Shown in pieces: positions 44,591 to 54,366 of a DNA stretch of 64,000 nucleotides. The stretch lies in the NCBI GenBank assembly GCA_025612245.1, contig JAAXKQ010000013.1, positions 83,979 through 147,978 of the forward strand. Reading direction: 5' to 3'. The notes beneath the pieces are model-generated. The model saw only the letters and a program-made list of their open reading frames with translations. It was not told the origin of the DNA and made no database searches. Position numbers and translations under genes: made by a program. Numbering within the stretch: the stretch's first letter is position 1; every line of letters starts with the position of its first letter. This stretch comes from Ignavibacteria bacterium (GTDB lineage: Bacteria > Bacteroidota > Ignavibacteria > Ignavibacteriales > SURF-24).

Positions 44591-47095
44591 TTACTTAAGA
44601 AGCACCATTTTTTTAGTCTCCTGGAAGTTGTCCGTTCTGAGCATATAAAGGTAGATTCCGCTCGGTATGTTTGATGCGTTAAATTCAACCTTGTAGCTTC
44701 CTGCACCCTGTTCCGAGTTGACCAGTGTTGCAACCTCACGGCCCAAGAGGTCAAAGACCTTCAGTGAAACAAAGCTCTTCTCGGGTAACTTATAGCTCAA
44801 CGTTGTAGATGGGTTGAACGGATTCGGGTAGTTCTGAGCCAGGCTGTAGTTCGACGGCCTGAGATCTTCATCGCCCTCTTCAACTCCCATATAGGAATCT
44901 TTTGCTGCCCTCAGGTTATCGAGACAAATAAACCCGGACTCTGGGTTTCCGGGAATGTAAGAAAGCTGGAAGCTGTCGAACTTAAGCTGCCCGTCTAGAA
45001 TGCCGTTGCTGCTTGTGTTTCCATCCCATGTTCCGGTTCCCTCTCTTTGCATATCCCAGCTAAGAAGCCTCCAGCCGATCCAGTTTATGGTGTACCACGG
45101 GCTTACCTCAAGTCCCTTGAAGTCACTGCCATCGGCAACACAGAAACGGAACTTATTGTTGCTGCCGTCACCGAAGATGTAAGCCTGAAGGATGCCGCTA
45201 TTGCTGAAGGTGACATTCTTCGGTGCACCCCCTATCAACGGTTCCCTTAAAAGCCACGAAGAAGCACTTTTTTTCCAGCTATAGTTTATCAGCATGCTGC
45301 TTGAGCTTCCATAGAAGCGGTAAATTGAGCTGGAGGCAAAGTTGGTTCCTGCGCTTGTGATACCCGATGAATAGGTAAGCGGACTGACCCAGTTGGCTGT
45401 AAACCCGCTTTCAAATTTGTCGATATAAACCATCGTGGGCAGCTTACTTCCGGTCTTAAATGTATACACCTTTTCCGAGCTGGTAGGATTTTTATACAGG
45501 TCCTCAATGCCCGAAGATATAATGAGGCTGTAGCTCTCATTTTCCATCAGTGTATCTACAGGAAAAAAGCAGAAGACAGATTTTTGGCCATCTACAGGCA
45601 GGTAATTAGCCTTCAGTGCAAGTACTTTCTGGTCCGAATTTCTTACCAGTTTAATTCTTCCGCTGGCCGTAGATGTATTAATTTGCTCATTAAAGCTTAT
45701 GTTGATAAGCGGCATCGGTTCAACATTTTCCATGTTGTCCGAGGGATATACCGTTTCGAGCACGGGGGCACTCAGATCCTGAAGCCTGGTCCTGAATGAA
45801 CAGGTGTAAATATCTCCCGAAACTCCGTCTTTGTTTCCATCCAGAGACAGTCCGTGCGATTTTTCCTGTGCACCGGCTCCAATTGTCAAAGTAAAGTCCG
45901 TCATAAAAGGCAGTCCCGCCGTGGCAACTGTAAGGTTCTTTTCACTCGACCATGTAAAAGTAAGAGGAGCCTTTGGGCTGACTGAAATTGCCGATTCAAC
46001 AGAAGCCTTATTCATTGCTCGCGAAAAACTGATGACAATATCTTCTTTACCGGGATAAATCGAGTCCCCGGAAGCAGGACTGACAGAAACTACAAAGGGA
46101 GGGACGGTTGAGAGCAGGTCCTTATCTGCAAAAGTGTTTTTGCTTGCCTGAACCGTCACCGTGGATGAATCTCTGAAATATCCGGGAGCTTCATAATAAA
46201 GCTTATACTGGCCGGGCGTAAGTTCATCGAACATAAAAAAACCGTTGTTCAGGTTGTCTCCCTCGTAAACAACCGGTTCCATGGTATTAAGCGCATCGGC
46301 CGGTTTCAGTGTAACCTTAATGCTGTTAACAGGTTTTTTTGCATCCTGCAGTGTTAGCGACGTATAGCTCACCCCCAGGTCGGGGTCCCTTAGTATTCCT
46401 GCAATAATACCGGTTGTAAGCGGAGGTTTTCCCCAGTAGGCCAGGAAAGCCTTTGCAATTGCCCAGGCCTCATGCTTAAGATAAGCCTGGTTCCTCAGGC
46501 GCCAGGATTCAGGTATATAGTCATGAAACGAGCTTTCAGACAGGGTGCCCGGCATCTTCAGTCCCACAAAAACTCCGAGATAGGGTCCCGTTGAATTATA
46601 GAACGTAAAGTCGCCGGCAATATCCCGCGTTGTGGTCCTGTGCGCGCCCAGAATCTCATTTCCAATATAACCGGCCATTGTCTTTGCAAGAGGATAAGTA
46701 GGAGAGGTGGTGGTTCCCTGGAAAAGCAGCAGCGTATAGTTTACTCTTGTACTGGTTCCTGTAGCGTTACTGTGAATGGAATGAAAGTAATCAGGATTAT
46801 ACGTATTTGCCCGCGCGGCAATATATGAAGTAGGCTGAATATCATCATCCTCCGTATTTGTAACCCTGGACATTATGACAGTCGCACCCAGTTTCTGAAG
46901 AATGTCGCGAAGGAACAATCCTCTTGTCAGATTGCCTTCCGACTCCCAATAATCCGTTTCCAGGATATGCCTGTCGTTTGAGGTATAGCCTCCATGCCCC
47001 GGATTTATATAAATCTTGATTCCCGAGAGGCTCTGTCCGAATAAGAATGAAGCACTAAACAATAAAAACAATACTGCTAAGAGTTGCTTTTTCAT
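44591..47095 (-). CDS. N-acetylmuramoyl-L-alanine amidase with Big_5-like and T9SS domains, copy 1
   Basis: The 834-residue protein has a signal peptide and an Amidase_3 domain (about 23-225). Zinc and catalytic residues are visible: NPGHGG, the Glu of ESEGNL, SIHSNA and LSESSFHDY. Next come a carboxypeptidase-regulatory-like repeat (about 230-320), two Big_5-like Ig domains (VSPASGDSIYPGKEDIVISF and VYPSDNMENVEPMPLINISF), a carbohydrate-binding-like domain, and a T9SS sorting domain. It would cut the bond between muramic acid and the stem peptide, or act on other cells' walls. The gene is 12 bases downstream of a TolB-like gene. It is the older-looking partner of a tandem duplication. Confidence 0.92.
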   Translation of the reverse strand: MKKQLLAVLFLLFSASFLFGQSLSGIKIYINPGHGGYTSNDRHILETDYWESEGNLTRGLFLRDILQKLGATVIMSRVTNTEDDDIQPTSYIAARANTYNPDYFHSIHSNATGTSTRVNYTLLLFQGTTTSPTYPLAKTMAGYIGNEILGAHRTTTRDIAGDFTFYNSTGPYLGVFVGLKMPGTLSESSFHDYIPESWRLRNQAYLKHEAWAIAKAFLAYWGKPPLTTGIIAGILRDPDLGVSYTSLTLQDAKKPVNSIKVTLKPADALNTMEPVVYEGDNLNNGFFMFDELTPGQYKLYYEAPGYFRDSSTVTVQASKNTFADKDLLSTVPPFVVSVSPASGDSIYPGKEDIVISFSRAMNKASVESAISVSPKAPLTFTWSSEKNLTVATAGLPFMTDFTLTIGAGAQEKSHGLSLDGNKDGVSGDIYTCSFRTRLQDLSAPVLETVYPSDNMENVEPMPLINISFNEQINTSTASGRIKLVRNSDQKVLALKANYLPVDGQKSVFCFFPVDTLMENESYSLIISSGIEDLYKNPTSSEKVYTFKTGSKLPTMVYIDKFESGFTANWVSPLTYSSGITSAGTNFASSSIYRFYGSSSSMLINYSWKKSASSWLLREPLIGGAPKNVTFSNSGILQAYIFGDGSNNKFRFCVADGSDFKGLEVSPWYTINWIGWRLLSWDMQREGTGTWDGNTSSNGILDGQLKFDSFQLSYIPGNPESGFICLDNLRAAKDSYMGVEEGDEDLRPSNYSLAQNYPNPFNPSTTLSYKLPEKSFVSLKVFDLLGREVATLVNSEQGAGSYKVEFNASNIPSGIYLYMLRTDNFQETKKMVLLK

Positions 47096-47107
47096 CGGAT
47101 TTCCCCC

Positions 47108-48040
47108 CTATTCGCTTTTAAGCTTCAGTGAATAAATGTTCCCATCCTCGCTGTTAAATAATATGCTGCTTCCGTCGCTGGACCAGGTTGGGTACATCTC
47201 ATGCACATCGCTTGTGCTGGTAAGCTGAAATACATGCAGGCCATCGGAAGAGCAGGCAAAAATTTCAGATCCCGTTACAAATTCGCCATCGTCCTTTTCA
47301 ACCATATAGGTAATCCACTTGCCGTCGGGTGACCAGTTTGGAGCAGAAATTTTACCCAGACTAGCAAGTATCCTGCCCTGCAAGTCGGAAATAAACGCTC
47401 CCCGGTGTACCTCGGTAAAAAGGATTTTCGTTCCGTCAGGCGAAAGAGAAGGCCAGATATATTCCCCTTCCCCAAGGGGTGAGAACACTTTTTTCGTCCC
47501 ATTCATGTAAAAAAGGATCTTACCGTCTACGCTATAAAGCGCCATGTCATTGGCCCCGGTCTTATTCAGGTGCGGTCCTCCGGCCTCCAGTATAACGTTG
47601 CCTTCCTCCATATAGGCTATATTGTTGCTTGCAAGAACCTTTGGCGTTGAAAGCTCCTTTGCAGTAACTATTACCTCCGATTGCAGGTCCTGCAAATTTC
47701 TTTTAATTAAACTCTGATTGCGCCTTAAGCCCCTGTCATCGAGATTGCTGGCACGGTATATAACGGAGCTCTTATCGTTTGAGAAGACATACTCATAGCC
47801 TGCTCCGTCCTCTGAGGCAAACGGAATAATTTTCTTCTCGGCCATGGAATAATACCAGAGCCCCTTGTAGCTTGCCGAGGTAAAAAAAATCTTTGAACCG
47901 TCGGGGGAGGTTCTCGGAAAGTAGAACTCACCTTGCGACTTGTCGGTAATTTTTTGGATTTCTACAACAGAAAGTTTTTGTGCGGGAATAAAAGAGGAAA
48001 GAAAGAGTACTAAAAAAAAAGAGCTAAAAAAATTTTTCAT
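47108..48040 (-). CDS. Secreted TolB-like beta-propeller protein, copy 1
   Basis: The 310-residue protein has a signal peptide (MKNFFSSFFLVLFLSSFIPA-Q) and WD40/PD40-like repeats (FYFPRTSPDGSKIFFTS, WSPDGKWITYMV, YPTWSSDGSSILFNS), the type of propeller in TolB. It has no T9SS tail and is followed after 12 bases by the amidase gene, so the two probably act together in the periplasm or envelope. The SD AGGAGG is shared with copy 2. Confidence 0.85.
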   Translation of the reverse strand: MKNFFSSFFLVLFLSSFIPAQKLSVVEIQKITDKSQGEFYFPRTSPDGSKIFFTSASYKGLWYYSMAEKKIIPFASEDGAGYEYVFSNDKSSVIYRASNLDDRGLRRNQSLIKRNLQDLQSEVIVTAKELSTPKVLASNNIAYMEEGNVILEAGGPHLNKTGANDMALYSVDGKILFYMNGTKKVFSPLGEGEYIWPSLSPDGTKILFTEVHRGAFISDLQGRILASLGKISAPNWSPDGKWITYMVEKDDGEFVTGSEIFACSSDGLHVFQLTSTSDVHEMYPTWSSDGSSILFNSEDGNIYSLKLKSE

Positions 48041-48102
48041 TTGGGCCTCCTGAATAATCGAATTAGCTTTTTCATGAACGCTTCTTTTTGGAAAGTAACA
48101 AT

Positions 48103-48130
48103 AAAAAAAAGGCGGGCTGCAAAGCCCGCC
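48103..48130 (-). terminator. Duplicate of the amidase terminator
   Basis: The same GGCGGGCT-GCAA-AGCCCGCC hairpin (48111-48130), followed by eight U on the minus strand. It closes the upstream amidase copy and is part of the block identical to 44551-44880. Confidence 0.9.
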
Positions 48131-48147
48131 ATAATAATACTGCTTTT

Positions 48148-50649
48148 TTACTTAAGAAGCACCATTTTTTTAGTCTCCTGGAAGTTGTCCGTTCTGAGCA
48201 TATAAAGGTAGATTCCGCTCGGTATGTTTGATGCGTTAAATTCAACCTTGTAGCTTCCTGCACCCTGTTCCGAGTTGACCAGTGTTGCAACCTCACGGCC
48301 CAAGAGGTCAAAGACCTTCAGTGAAACAAAGCTCTTCTCGGGTAACTTATAGCTCAACGTTGTAGATGGGTTGAACGGATTCGGGTAGTTCTGAGCCAGG
48401 CTGTAGTTCGACGGCCTGAGATCTTCATCGCCCTCTTCTTTTTCAACTGCATCGGTATATTGTTTTGTTCCGAAACGGAGATCCTCAAAATACAGGCTGC
48501 CTGAAGTCTGGGCTCCCGGAGCGTAAGAAAGCTGGAAGCTGTCGAACTTAAGCTGCCCGTCCAGAATGCCGTTGCTGCTTGTATTTCCATCCCATGTTCC
48601 GGTTCCCTCTCTTTGCATATCCCAGCTGAGAAGCCTCCAGCCGATCCAGTTTATGGTGTACCACGGGCTTACCTCAAGTCCCTTGAAGTCACTGCCATCG
48701 GCAACACAGAAACGGAACTTATTGTTACTGCCGTCACCGAAGATGTAGGCCTGAAGAAGGTTGCTGCTTGTAAATGTAACGCTTTGTGGAGTGCCTCCGC
48801 TCAAACATTCGCGGATAAGCCACGATGCAGCATCAATATCCCAGCTATAGCTTATTTGCATGCTCCTGTTACTGCCAATAAGTCGGTAATAAGTATTTGC
48901 ATCAACGGCAGTTCCGGAAGATACGAAGCCAATTGATGAATTTGCCGTCGGACTTGCCCAGTTTGTAACACCGGTCTCGAAGTTATCTATTGGGGTTATT
49001 GAAAACGGCTTGTTTCCCGTCTTAAAATTATAGGCTATATCAGAGGGAACTTTATTAAAAAACTGGTCTTCCAGGCCTGCAACCACCACCACACTGTAGG
49101 TCTCATTCTGCTGGAGAGCCGCACTGGGGTAGATACCTATAATTGCCTTTCCGCTGTCAAGCTTGTAATACCTTTGAGTCGTTCTGACCTCAGTCTTAGT
49201 TGAAGTTTTCAATAACTTGACCTTCCCGCTCATGGTATTTGTATTCAGAGGCTCGCTGAAGGTTACGTTTATATAAGGAATCAGTTCAACATTTTCCTGT
49301 TTGTCAAACGGATAGACCTCCGTAACAACAGGGGAAATTACGTCTTGAATCATTGTCCTGAACGAGTATGTGTAGCCATCACCGGCAACTCCGTCCCTGT
49401 TGCCATCGAGTTGCAGGCCGTGAGAGGACTCAACAGCCGTAGCTGCAACAGTAAGCGTCATGTTCATATTAAAAGGCAACCCTGCCGTGCTAACTGTCAC
49501 TTTTTTGTCTCCCGACCATGAAAAAGTAAGAGGGGCACTGGGATTAGTAGTGATTGCCGCTTCCACAGAGGGCATGTTCATGGAACGGGTAAATTCAATT
49601 ACAATATTCTGTTTACCCGGATAGAGCGAATCTCCCGTGGCTGAGGTAACGGAAACCACTTCAGGCAGACCGGTTGAAACTAAGTTCTTGTCGGCAAAAG
49701 TATTTTTGCTTGCCTGGACAGTAACGGTGGAAGAATCCTTGAAGTAGCCTGCAGCCTCGTAGTATACTTTATATGAACCCGGCGTAAGCTCATCAAACAT
49801 AAAGAATCCGTTATTATAACTGTCGCCCTTGCATACCCTGGGAGCCATAGTATTTGAGGCATCCAGAGGTTTTATTGTAATCTGAATGTTGTTAACCGGT
49901 TTATATGAATCCTGGGGATTGATAACTGTATATCCTGAAGTCTGTTCAGGATCCCTTACAATCCCGGCAACGATGCCCGTGGTAAAGGCGGGTTTTCTCC
50001 AGTAAGCCAGGAAAGCCTTTGCAATTGCCCAGGCCTCATGCTTAAGATAAGCCTGGTTCTTAAGGCGCCAGGATTCCGGGATATAATCGTGGAAGGAACC
50101 CTCTGAAAGGCTGCCCGGCATGTTTAAGCCCCTGAATACACCAAGGTATGGCTTTCCTGTTCCGTAAAAATCGAAATCGCCGCGTAAACGCAGGTCTGTT
50201 GTCCTGTGAGCACTAAAAATTTCATTACCAATATACTGCGACATTGCTTTCGCTTCCGGATATGTAGGCGCATTGTCATTTCCCTGGTAAAGTATCAGCG
50301 TATAATTTCCACCGGCCGCATTACTGTGTATTGAATGCATATACTCGACGTTGTTCTGGTTAGCCATTGCAACTATATCCGACAAGGGGAGGTCGTCGGC
50401 ATCTTCATTGGCGGTTCTCGACATATATACGGTAGCACCAAGTTTCAAAAGAATCTCTCTCAGGTAAAGTCCTTTGGAAAGGTTGCCCTCTGATTCCCAA
50501 AAGTCGGTTTCAACAATATGCCTGTCGTTTGCAGGATCATGACCGCCGTGCCCCGGATTAATGAGCACTTTAACACCCTTTAAGTCCTGCCCAAATACTA
50601 ATGAAGCATTCAGAAATAAAACAATAAATAGTAAAACTCTTTTATTCAT
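48148..50649 (-). CDS. N-acetylmuramoyl-L-alanine amidase with Big_5-like and T9SS domains, copy 2
   Basis: This 833-residue paralogue has the same domain order as copy 1: signal peptide, Amidase_3 (NPGHGG, ESEGNL, SIHSNA, LSEGSFHDY), CarboxypepD_reg-like and two Big_5-like domains, CBM-like region and T9SS tail. The N-terminal and Big domains have diverged, but the C-terminal ~110 codons are identical in DNA with copy 1, and a further 234-base block (48523-48756) differs at five sites without changing a residue. That mosaic points to recent gene conversion. It is 12 bases downstream of its own TolB-like gene. Confidence 0.92.
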   Translation of the reverse strand: MNKRVLLFIVLFLNASLVFGQDLKGVKVLINPGHGGHDPANDRHIVETDFWESEGNLSKGLYLREILLKLGATVYMSRTANEDADDLPLSDIVAMANQNNVEYMHSIHSNAAGGNYTLILYQGNDNAPTYPEAKAMSQYIGNEIFSAHRTTDLRLRGDFDFYGTGKPYLGVFRGLNMPGSLSEGSFHDYIPESWRLKNQAYLKHEAWAIAKAFLAYWRKPAFTTGIVAGIVRDPEQTSGYTVINPQDSYKPVNNIQITIKPLDASNTMAPRVCKGDSYNNGFFMFDELTPGSYKVYYEAAGYFKDSSTVTVQASKNTFADKNLVSTGLPEVVSVTSATGDSLYPGKQNIVIEFTRSMNMPSVEAAITTNPSAPLTFSWSGDKKVTVSTAGLPFNMNMTLTVAATAVESSHGLQLDGNRDGVAGDGYTYSFRTMIQDVISPVVTEVYPFDKQENVELIPYINVTFSEPLNTNTMSGKVKLLKTSTKTEVRTTQRYYKLDSGKAIIGIYPSAALQQNETYSVVVVAGLEDQFFNKVPSDIAYNFKTGNKPFSITPIDNFETGVTNWASPTANSSIGFVSSGTAVDANTYYRLIGSNRSMQISYSWDIDAASWLIRECLSGGTPQSVTFTSSNLLQAYIFGDGSNNKFRFCVADGSDFKGLEVSPWYTINWIGWRLLSWDMQREGTGTWDGNTSSNGILDGQLKFDSFQLSYAPGAQTSGSLYFEDLRFGTKQYTDAVEKEEGDEDLRPSNYSLAQNYPNPFNPSTTLSYKLPEKSFVSLKVFDLLGREVATLVNSEQGAGSYKVEFNASNIPSGIYLYMLRTDNFQETKKMVLLK

Positions 50650-50661
50650 GAGGACCTCTTG

Positions 50662-51606
50662 TTACTGGTTTTGTAATTTCATTAAATAAATACTGCCGTC
50701 ATTGCTGTGGTAAACAATAGATTTACCATCTGAGGACCATTCGGGGTACATCTCAGCATTACCATCTGTACTGGTAAGCTGAATTCTCTGCTGTCCGTCC
50801 GCTGAAACCGCATATATGTCGGATCCGGTAACTTCAGTGCCGTTGTCCCGGTCGACCATATAAGCAATCCATTTCCCGTCAGGAGACCATTTGGGAGCAC
50901 TTGCCCTACCCAGCTCCACGAGTATATTTCCATCGAGGTCCGAAATGTAAGAGCCCTTTCCGGCAACCCTGAAGAGCAGTCTTGTACCATCCGGTGAAAC
51001 CGAGGGCCATATATAGTTTGCTTTTCCCAAAGGAGCAATGACTTTCCTGCTGCCGTTTGCATAAACGACTATGTTCATGTCTTCAATGTATGCAACAGCG
51101 TCATTTGCAATATTCTGAGGCAACGACTTCTTCAAGCCCGCGCCCGTGGCTTTCATCATAATCCTGCTGCCTGAGGTATAGGCCAGCTTATCACTCAATA
51201 ACATTCTTGGAGCAGAGAGCTCATTAGCTGTTTCCAGCACCTGGAGCTGTTTTGTCTGGATGTTCTTCTGAACCATGGTCTGCGATGTTCGCAAACCGGA
51301 CTTGTCAAAATTATCTACGCGGTAGTAAACAGATTTCCCATCATTTGAAAAGGCAAATTCATAACCTGCCCCGGTTTCTTCAGTAAATGGGACCACCTTT
51401 TTAGTCTGCATGTCGTAGTACCAGAGGCCTTTGAAACCTGCCGAGGTAAAAAATAACCTGGAGCCATCCGGACTCAGTTTAGGGAAATAGAATTCCCCCT
51501 GTGACTTATCCGTAATTTTTACGGTTTCAATAACTGAAAGCTTTTGTGCAGATAGTAAGGAGGAAAGAAAAACAACTATAAAGAAAGAGTAACTGATTTT
51601 TTTCAT
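50662..51606 (-). CDS. Secreted TolB-like beta-propeller protein, copy 2
   Basis: The 314-residue paralogue of the 47108 gene: same signal-peptide layout (MKKISYSFFIVVFLSSLLSA-Q), opening KLSVIETVKITDKSQGEFYFPKLSPDGS, and terminal repeats YPEWSSDGKSIVYHSN. Both have SD AGGAG and a 12-base gap to the amidase start, so the pair was duplicated as a unit. It heads the cluster; the 522 bases upstream are the likely promoter region. Confidence 0.85.
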   Translation of the reverse strand: MKKISYSFFIVVFLSSLLSAQKLSVIETVKITDKSQGEFYFPKLSPDGSRLFFTSAGFKGLWYYDMQTKKVVPFTEETGAGYEFAFSNDGKSVYYRVDNFDKSGLRTSQTMVQKNIQTKQLQVLETANELSAPRMLLSDKLAYTSGSRIMMKATGAGLKKSLPQNIANDAVAYIEDMNIVVYANGSRKVIAPLGKANYIWPSVSPDGTRLLFRVAGKGSYISDLDGNILVELGRASAPKWSPDGKWIAYMVDRDNGTEVTGSDIYAVSADGQQRIQLTSTDGNAEMYPEWSSDGKSIVYHSNDGSIYLMKLQNQ

Positions 51607-52079
51607 TTGGGTCTCCTGAAAAGAATTAGTCTTTACCCGGACCTAGTTGATCTGGATAACATTGATGATTTGTAAAAGTGCAGGAACAGGAGGTTTAGTA
51701 ACAGCCAGCCTGAAATATTACCTATCCTGCCTTTATCAGTCGTATCTTAAAAATCCCGGATATCAATATTGAGATTTTCGAATCTAAAAATAAAAAAATA
51801 TTATTTAATTAAAAGCATCAATTTGGAAATGATTTTTATTCCGTTAAAACACCGCAGTTTTCCCTTTGACCTTCTTTTTCTGAATATTGATGAACTTTGG
51901 ACAGGAAACAACACCCGGAAGTTTAAAAAGTGAGCCTTTGAGAGCTAAATCTTCTCCCCGTAATAATTAATAGTCAAAGGATTTGACAGAGTATTAATAT
52001 TTTAGCAAATTTGAGTGCGAAATTACACGCTATTTAAGATTCAGGGAACTTGCCGCTTAAAATACCGGAATTAATCGAA
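51607..52079. other. Gene-free spacer between divergent units
   Basis: About 470 bases between the divergent TolB-like and PAS-kinase genes. No gene is supported. It is AT-rich in the middle (51770-51830). A 7-1-7 inverted repeat lies at its right end. Confidence 0.4.
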
Positions 52080-52094
52080 ATCCGGGTCCCGGAT
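52080..52094. promoter_or_regulatory. 7-1-7 inverted repeat upstream of the PAS kinase
   Basis: ATCCGGG-T-CCCGGAT is a perfect inverted repeat of seven-base arms around one base. It lies 34 bases before the TTG start at 52129. It looks like an operator; no cognate regulator is known. Confidence 0.4.
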
Positions 52095-52128
52095 CCTGTT
52101 ATAAGTCAAACAATTCAGGCGGATAAAC

Positions 52129-53811
52129 TTGTCACAAAAAGAAATTTTAGAAGAGCTGGAAGCCTTAAGGAAAACCAACCTTGAACTTCAGGCTGAGAAC
52201 CAGGACTTAAAAAATACACTCGAAAGAGAAAGACTCCTCGCCAATACACTCGAAAGCATCCGGGAATGCGTCAGCATTACCGATATGGACGATATTTTAA
52301 TTTACGTAAACGATGCTTTCTTAAACACTTACGGCTTCAGCCGCGAGGAGATTATCGGGAAAAGCATCAGTATGGTCAGATCTGATGTTAATCCTCCGGA
52401 ACTCGTACGCCAGATACTGCCGAGAACACTTGAAGGAGGCTGGGAGGGAGAAATTTATAACCGGAAAAAAGATGGTACCGATTTCCTGATATCCCTCAGG
52501 ACTTCAATTGTGCGCGATAAGAACGGAATACCAATTGCACTTGTAGGAGCCTGCCTGGATGTTACCGAAAAGAAACTTGCCGAAGAAGCCTTAAGGAAGT
52601 CCGAAGAAAATTACCGATCCCTTTTTGAAGAGACCAAGGATGTTGTCTATGTAAGCTCGCCGGAAGGGAAATTCCTGGAAATTAACCCGGCAGGCATCGA
52701 CCTTTTCGGGTACATAAGGAAGGAAGAATTGCTGGATGCAGACATTGCGAGCAACCTTTACTCCGATCCCGCGGCCAGGGAAAGATTCAAAGAAAAGCTC
52801 GGCAAGGACGGCTTTGTCAAAAATTACGAGATATCCATAAGAACTAAAGACGGCAGAAAGCTGACCGTACTGGAAACCTCGTCGGCTGTAAGGAATAATG
52901 AAGGCAAAATAATTGCTTACAGGGGAATACTAAGAGATATTTCGTTCATTAAACAAGCCGAAGCCAAGCTAAAGGAATACGTCGGAGAACTTCAGAACAA
53001 TAAAATTGAGATGGAAAGAAACGCTAAGGAACTCGGACTCCTAAACGCTCAGCTTACCAGCTCTGAGCTTGAGCTCAAGGAACTGAATGCCTCAAAGGAC
53101 AAATTTTTCTCTATAATAGCTCATGACCTCAGGAGCCCGTTTACTTCGCTTATAGGGCTTTCAGGCATAATAGTCAACGACTGCGATACGCTGAATAAAG
53201 ACGAGATCAAGGCTTTTGCTACGGGCATTAACAAATCCGCAAAGAACATATTTAACCTCCTGGAAAACTTGCTTCAGTGGTCTAGGATTCAGACCGGCGG
53301 CATGGAATTTAACCCTACAAGAATAGATATGTGTGAAGTTGCCGAACAGACCATCAGCATGCTCATGGGGAATGCCCTTAAGAAGAACATAGAACTCTGC
53401 AGCGAAGTGCCGCTTGGAAGCTATGTTTATGCAGATAAGAATATGATCAGTTCAGTGCTCCAGAACCTGGCCGCCAACGCCGTAAAGTTTACTTCTAGCG
53501 GCGGGACGGTTAAAATTTTCTGCCGCGAGAATAACGACGGCCTGGAAATTTCGGTTAAAGACAACGGCATTGGAATAAACGAGAAGGATATAAAGAAGCT
53601 TTTCAGAATTGACGTACACCATACCACAATGGGTACGGCAAACGAGAAAGGGACCGGACTTGGACTGGCACTCTGCAAAGAGCTCGTCGAAAAAAACCGG
53701 GGGAATATCTGCGTTCATAGCCAGCCTTGCGAGGGATCCATCTTCAGCTTTACACTTCCCAAAGGAACGGAGAAAAAGCCTGAATGCAAATGCGGTTTGA
53801 GAAAGGACTGA
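52129..53811 (+). CDS. PAS-domain sensor histidine kinase (soluble)
   Basis: The 560-residue protein starts with a TTG behind AGGCGG. Order: coiled coil (1-45), two PAS domains (about 40-160 and 165-280), a helical linker (about 280-320), HisKA (FFSIIAHDLRSPFTSL, phospho-His in the AHDLRSP box) and HATPase_c (NLAANAVKFTSSGG, DNGIGINEKDIKKLF, GTGLGLALCKELV). No membrane segment is present. No cognate regulator follows; it may feed an orphan regulator. A strong terminator follows. Confidence 0.92.
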   Translation: MSQKEILEELEALRKTNLELQAENQDLKNTLERERLLANTLESIRECVSITDMDDILIYVNDAFLNTYGFSREEIIGKSISMVRSDVNPPELVRQILPRTLEGGWEGEIYNRKKDGTDFLISLRTSIVRDKNGIPIALVGACLDVTEKKLAEEALRKSEENYRSLFEETKDVVYVSSPEGKFLEINPAGIDLFGYIRKEELLDADIASNLYSDPAARERFKEKLGKDGFVKNYEISIRTKDGRKLTVLETSSAVRNNEGKIIAYRGILRDISFIKQAEAKLKEYVGELQNNKIEMERNAKELGLLNAQLTSSELELKELNASKDKFFSIIAHDLRSPFTSLIGLSGIIVNDCDTLNKDEIKAFATGINKSAKNIFNLLENLLQWSRIQTGGMEFNPTRIDMCEVAEQTISMLMGNALKKNIELCSEVPLGSYVYADKNMISSVLQNLAANAVKFTSSGGTVKIFCRENNDGLEISVKDNGIGINEKDIKKLFRIDVHHTTMGTANEKGTGLGLALCKELVEKNRGNICVHSQPCEGSIFSFTLPKGTEKKPECKCGLRKD

Positions 53812-53843
53812 AAATTTAACATCCTGAAGATTTGATATTTTGT

Positions 53844-53878
53844 AAGGCAGACACCTTAAGGCGTCTGCCTTTTTTTTA
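53844..53878 (+). terminator. Terminator after the PAS kinase
   Basis: A twelve-base-pair stem (53844-53855 with 53860-53871; one G-U pair) with a TTAA loop is followed by a run of T. It also lies at the 3' end of the convergent OsmC gene and may serve both. Confidence 0.9.
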
Positions 53879-54322
53879 TTATTGGCCTACTACGGATACC
53901 AGTCTGGCATCGAGTACCATTTCAACACCTTTAAGAGCCTGAGAGACAGGACAATTCTGCTTTGCACTTTCGGCGTATTTGTGGAACATGTCGTCCTGAA
54001 TACCCGGAATTTCGGCTTCAGTTGTCATTTCAATTTTCGTGATCTTAAAGCCATCCCCTACTTTTTCTATGTGTACCTTGTCTTCAGTTTTGATTGATTT
54101 CGGATTATAACCATCCTTGGCAAGCGCCCCGGCCAGCGCCATCGAAAAACATCCGGCATGTGCTGCCCCAATAAGTTCTTCGGGGTTAGTTCCTTTTCCC
54201 CCTTCTTCAAAACGCGAAGTGAATGAGTACCTGTTGTCTAAGGCACCCGATTCTGTCTTAACTGTGCCTTTACCCTCTCTAAGATTACCATTCCATTCTG
54301 CATTAGCTTTACGAACCGGCAT
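53879..54322 (-). CDS. OsmC-family peroxiredoxin (OsmC/Ohr)
   Basis: The 147-residue protein reduces organic peroxides. Its two redox cysteines are visible: Cys58 in [11 protein letters not shown] and Cys124 in QNCPVSQAL. The opening [21 protein letters not shown] fits the OsmC subfamily rather than Ohr. Length is normal. It is convergent with the PAS kinase. Confidence 0.94.
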   Translation of the reverse strand: MPVRKANAEWNGNLREGKGTVKTESGALDNRYSFTSRFEEGGKGTNPEELIGAAHAGCFSMALAGALAKDGYNPKSIKTEDKVHIEKVGDGFKITKIEMTTEAEIPGIQDDMFHKYAESAKQNCPVSQALKGVEMVLDARLVSVVGQ

Positions 54323-54366
54323 AATTACCTCCGATAATTTCTAAAAAATTTTTGTTAATTCTGTTT

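Noticed and set aside
48072..48311. 79-codon minus frame overlapping the amidase 3' end
   Set aside because: It is an out-of-frame reading of the amidase tail and terminator; an identical frame appears at the other copy.
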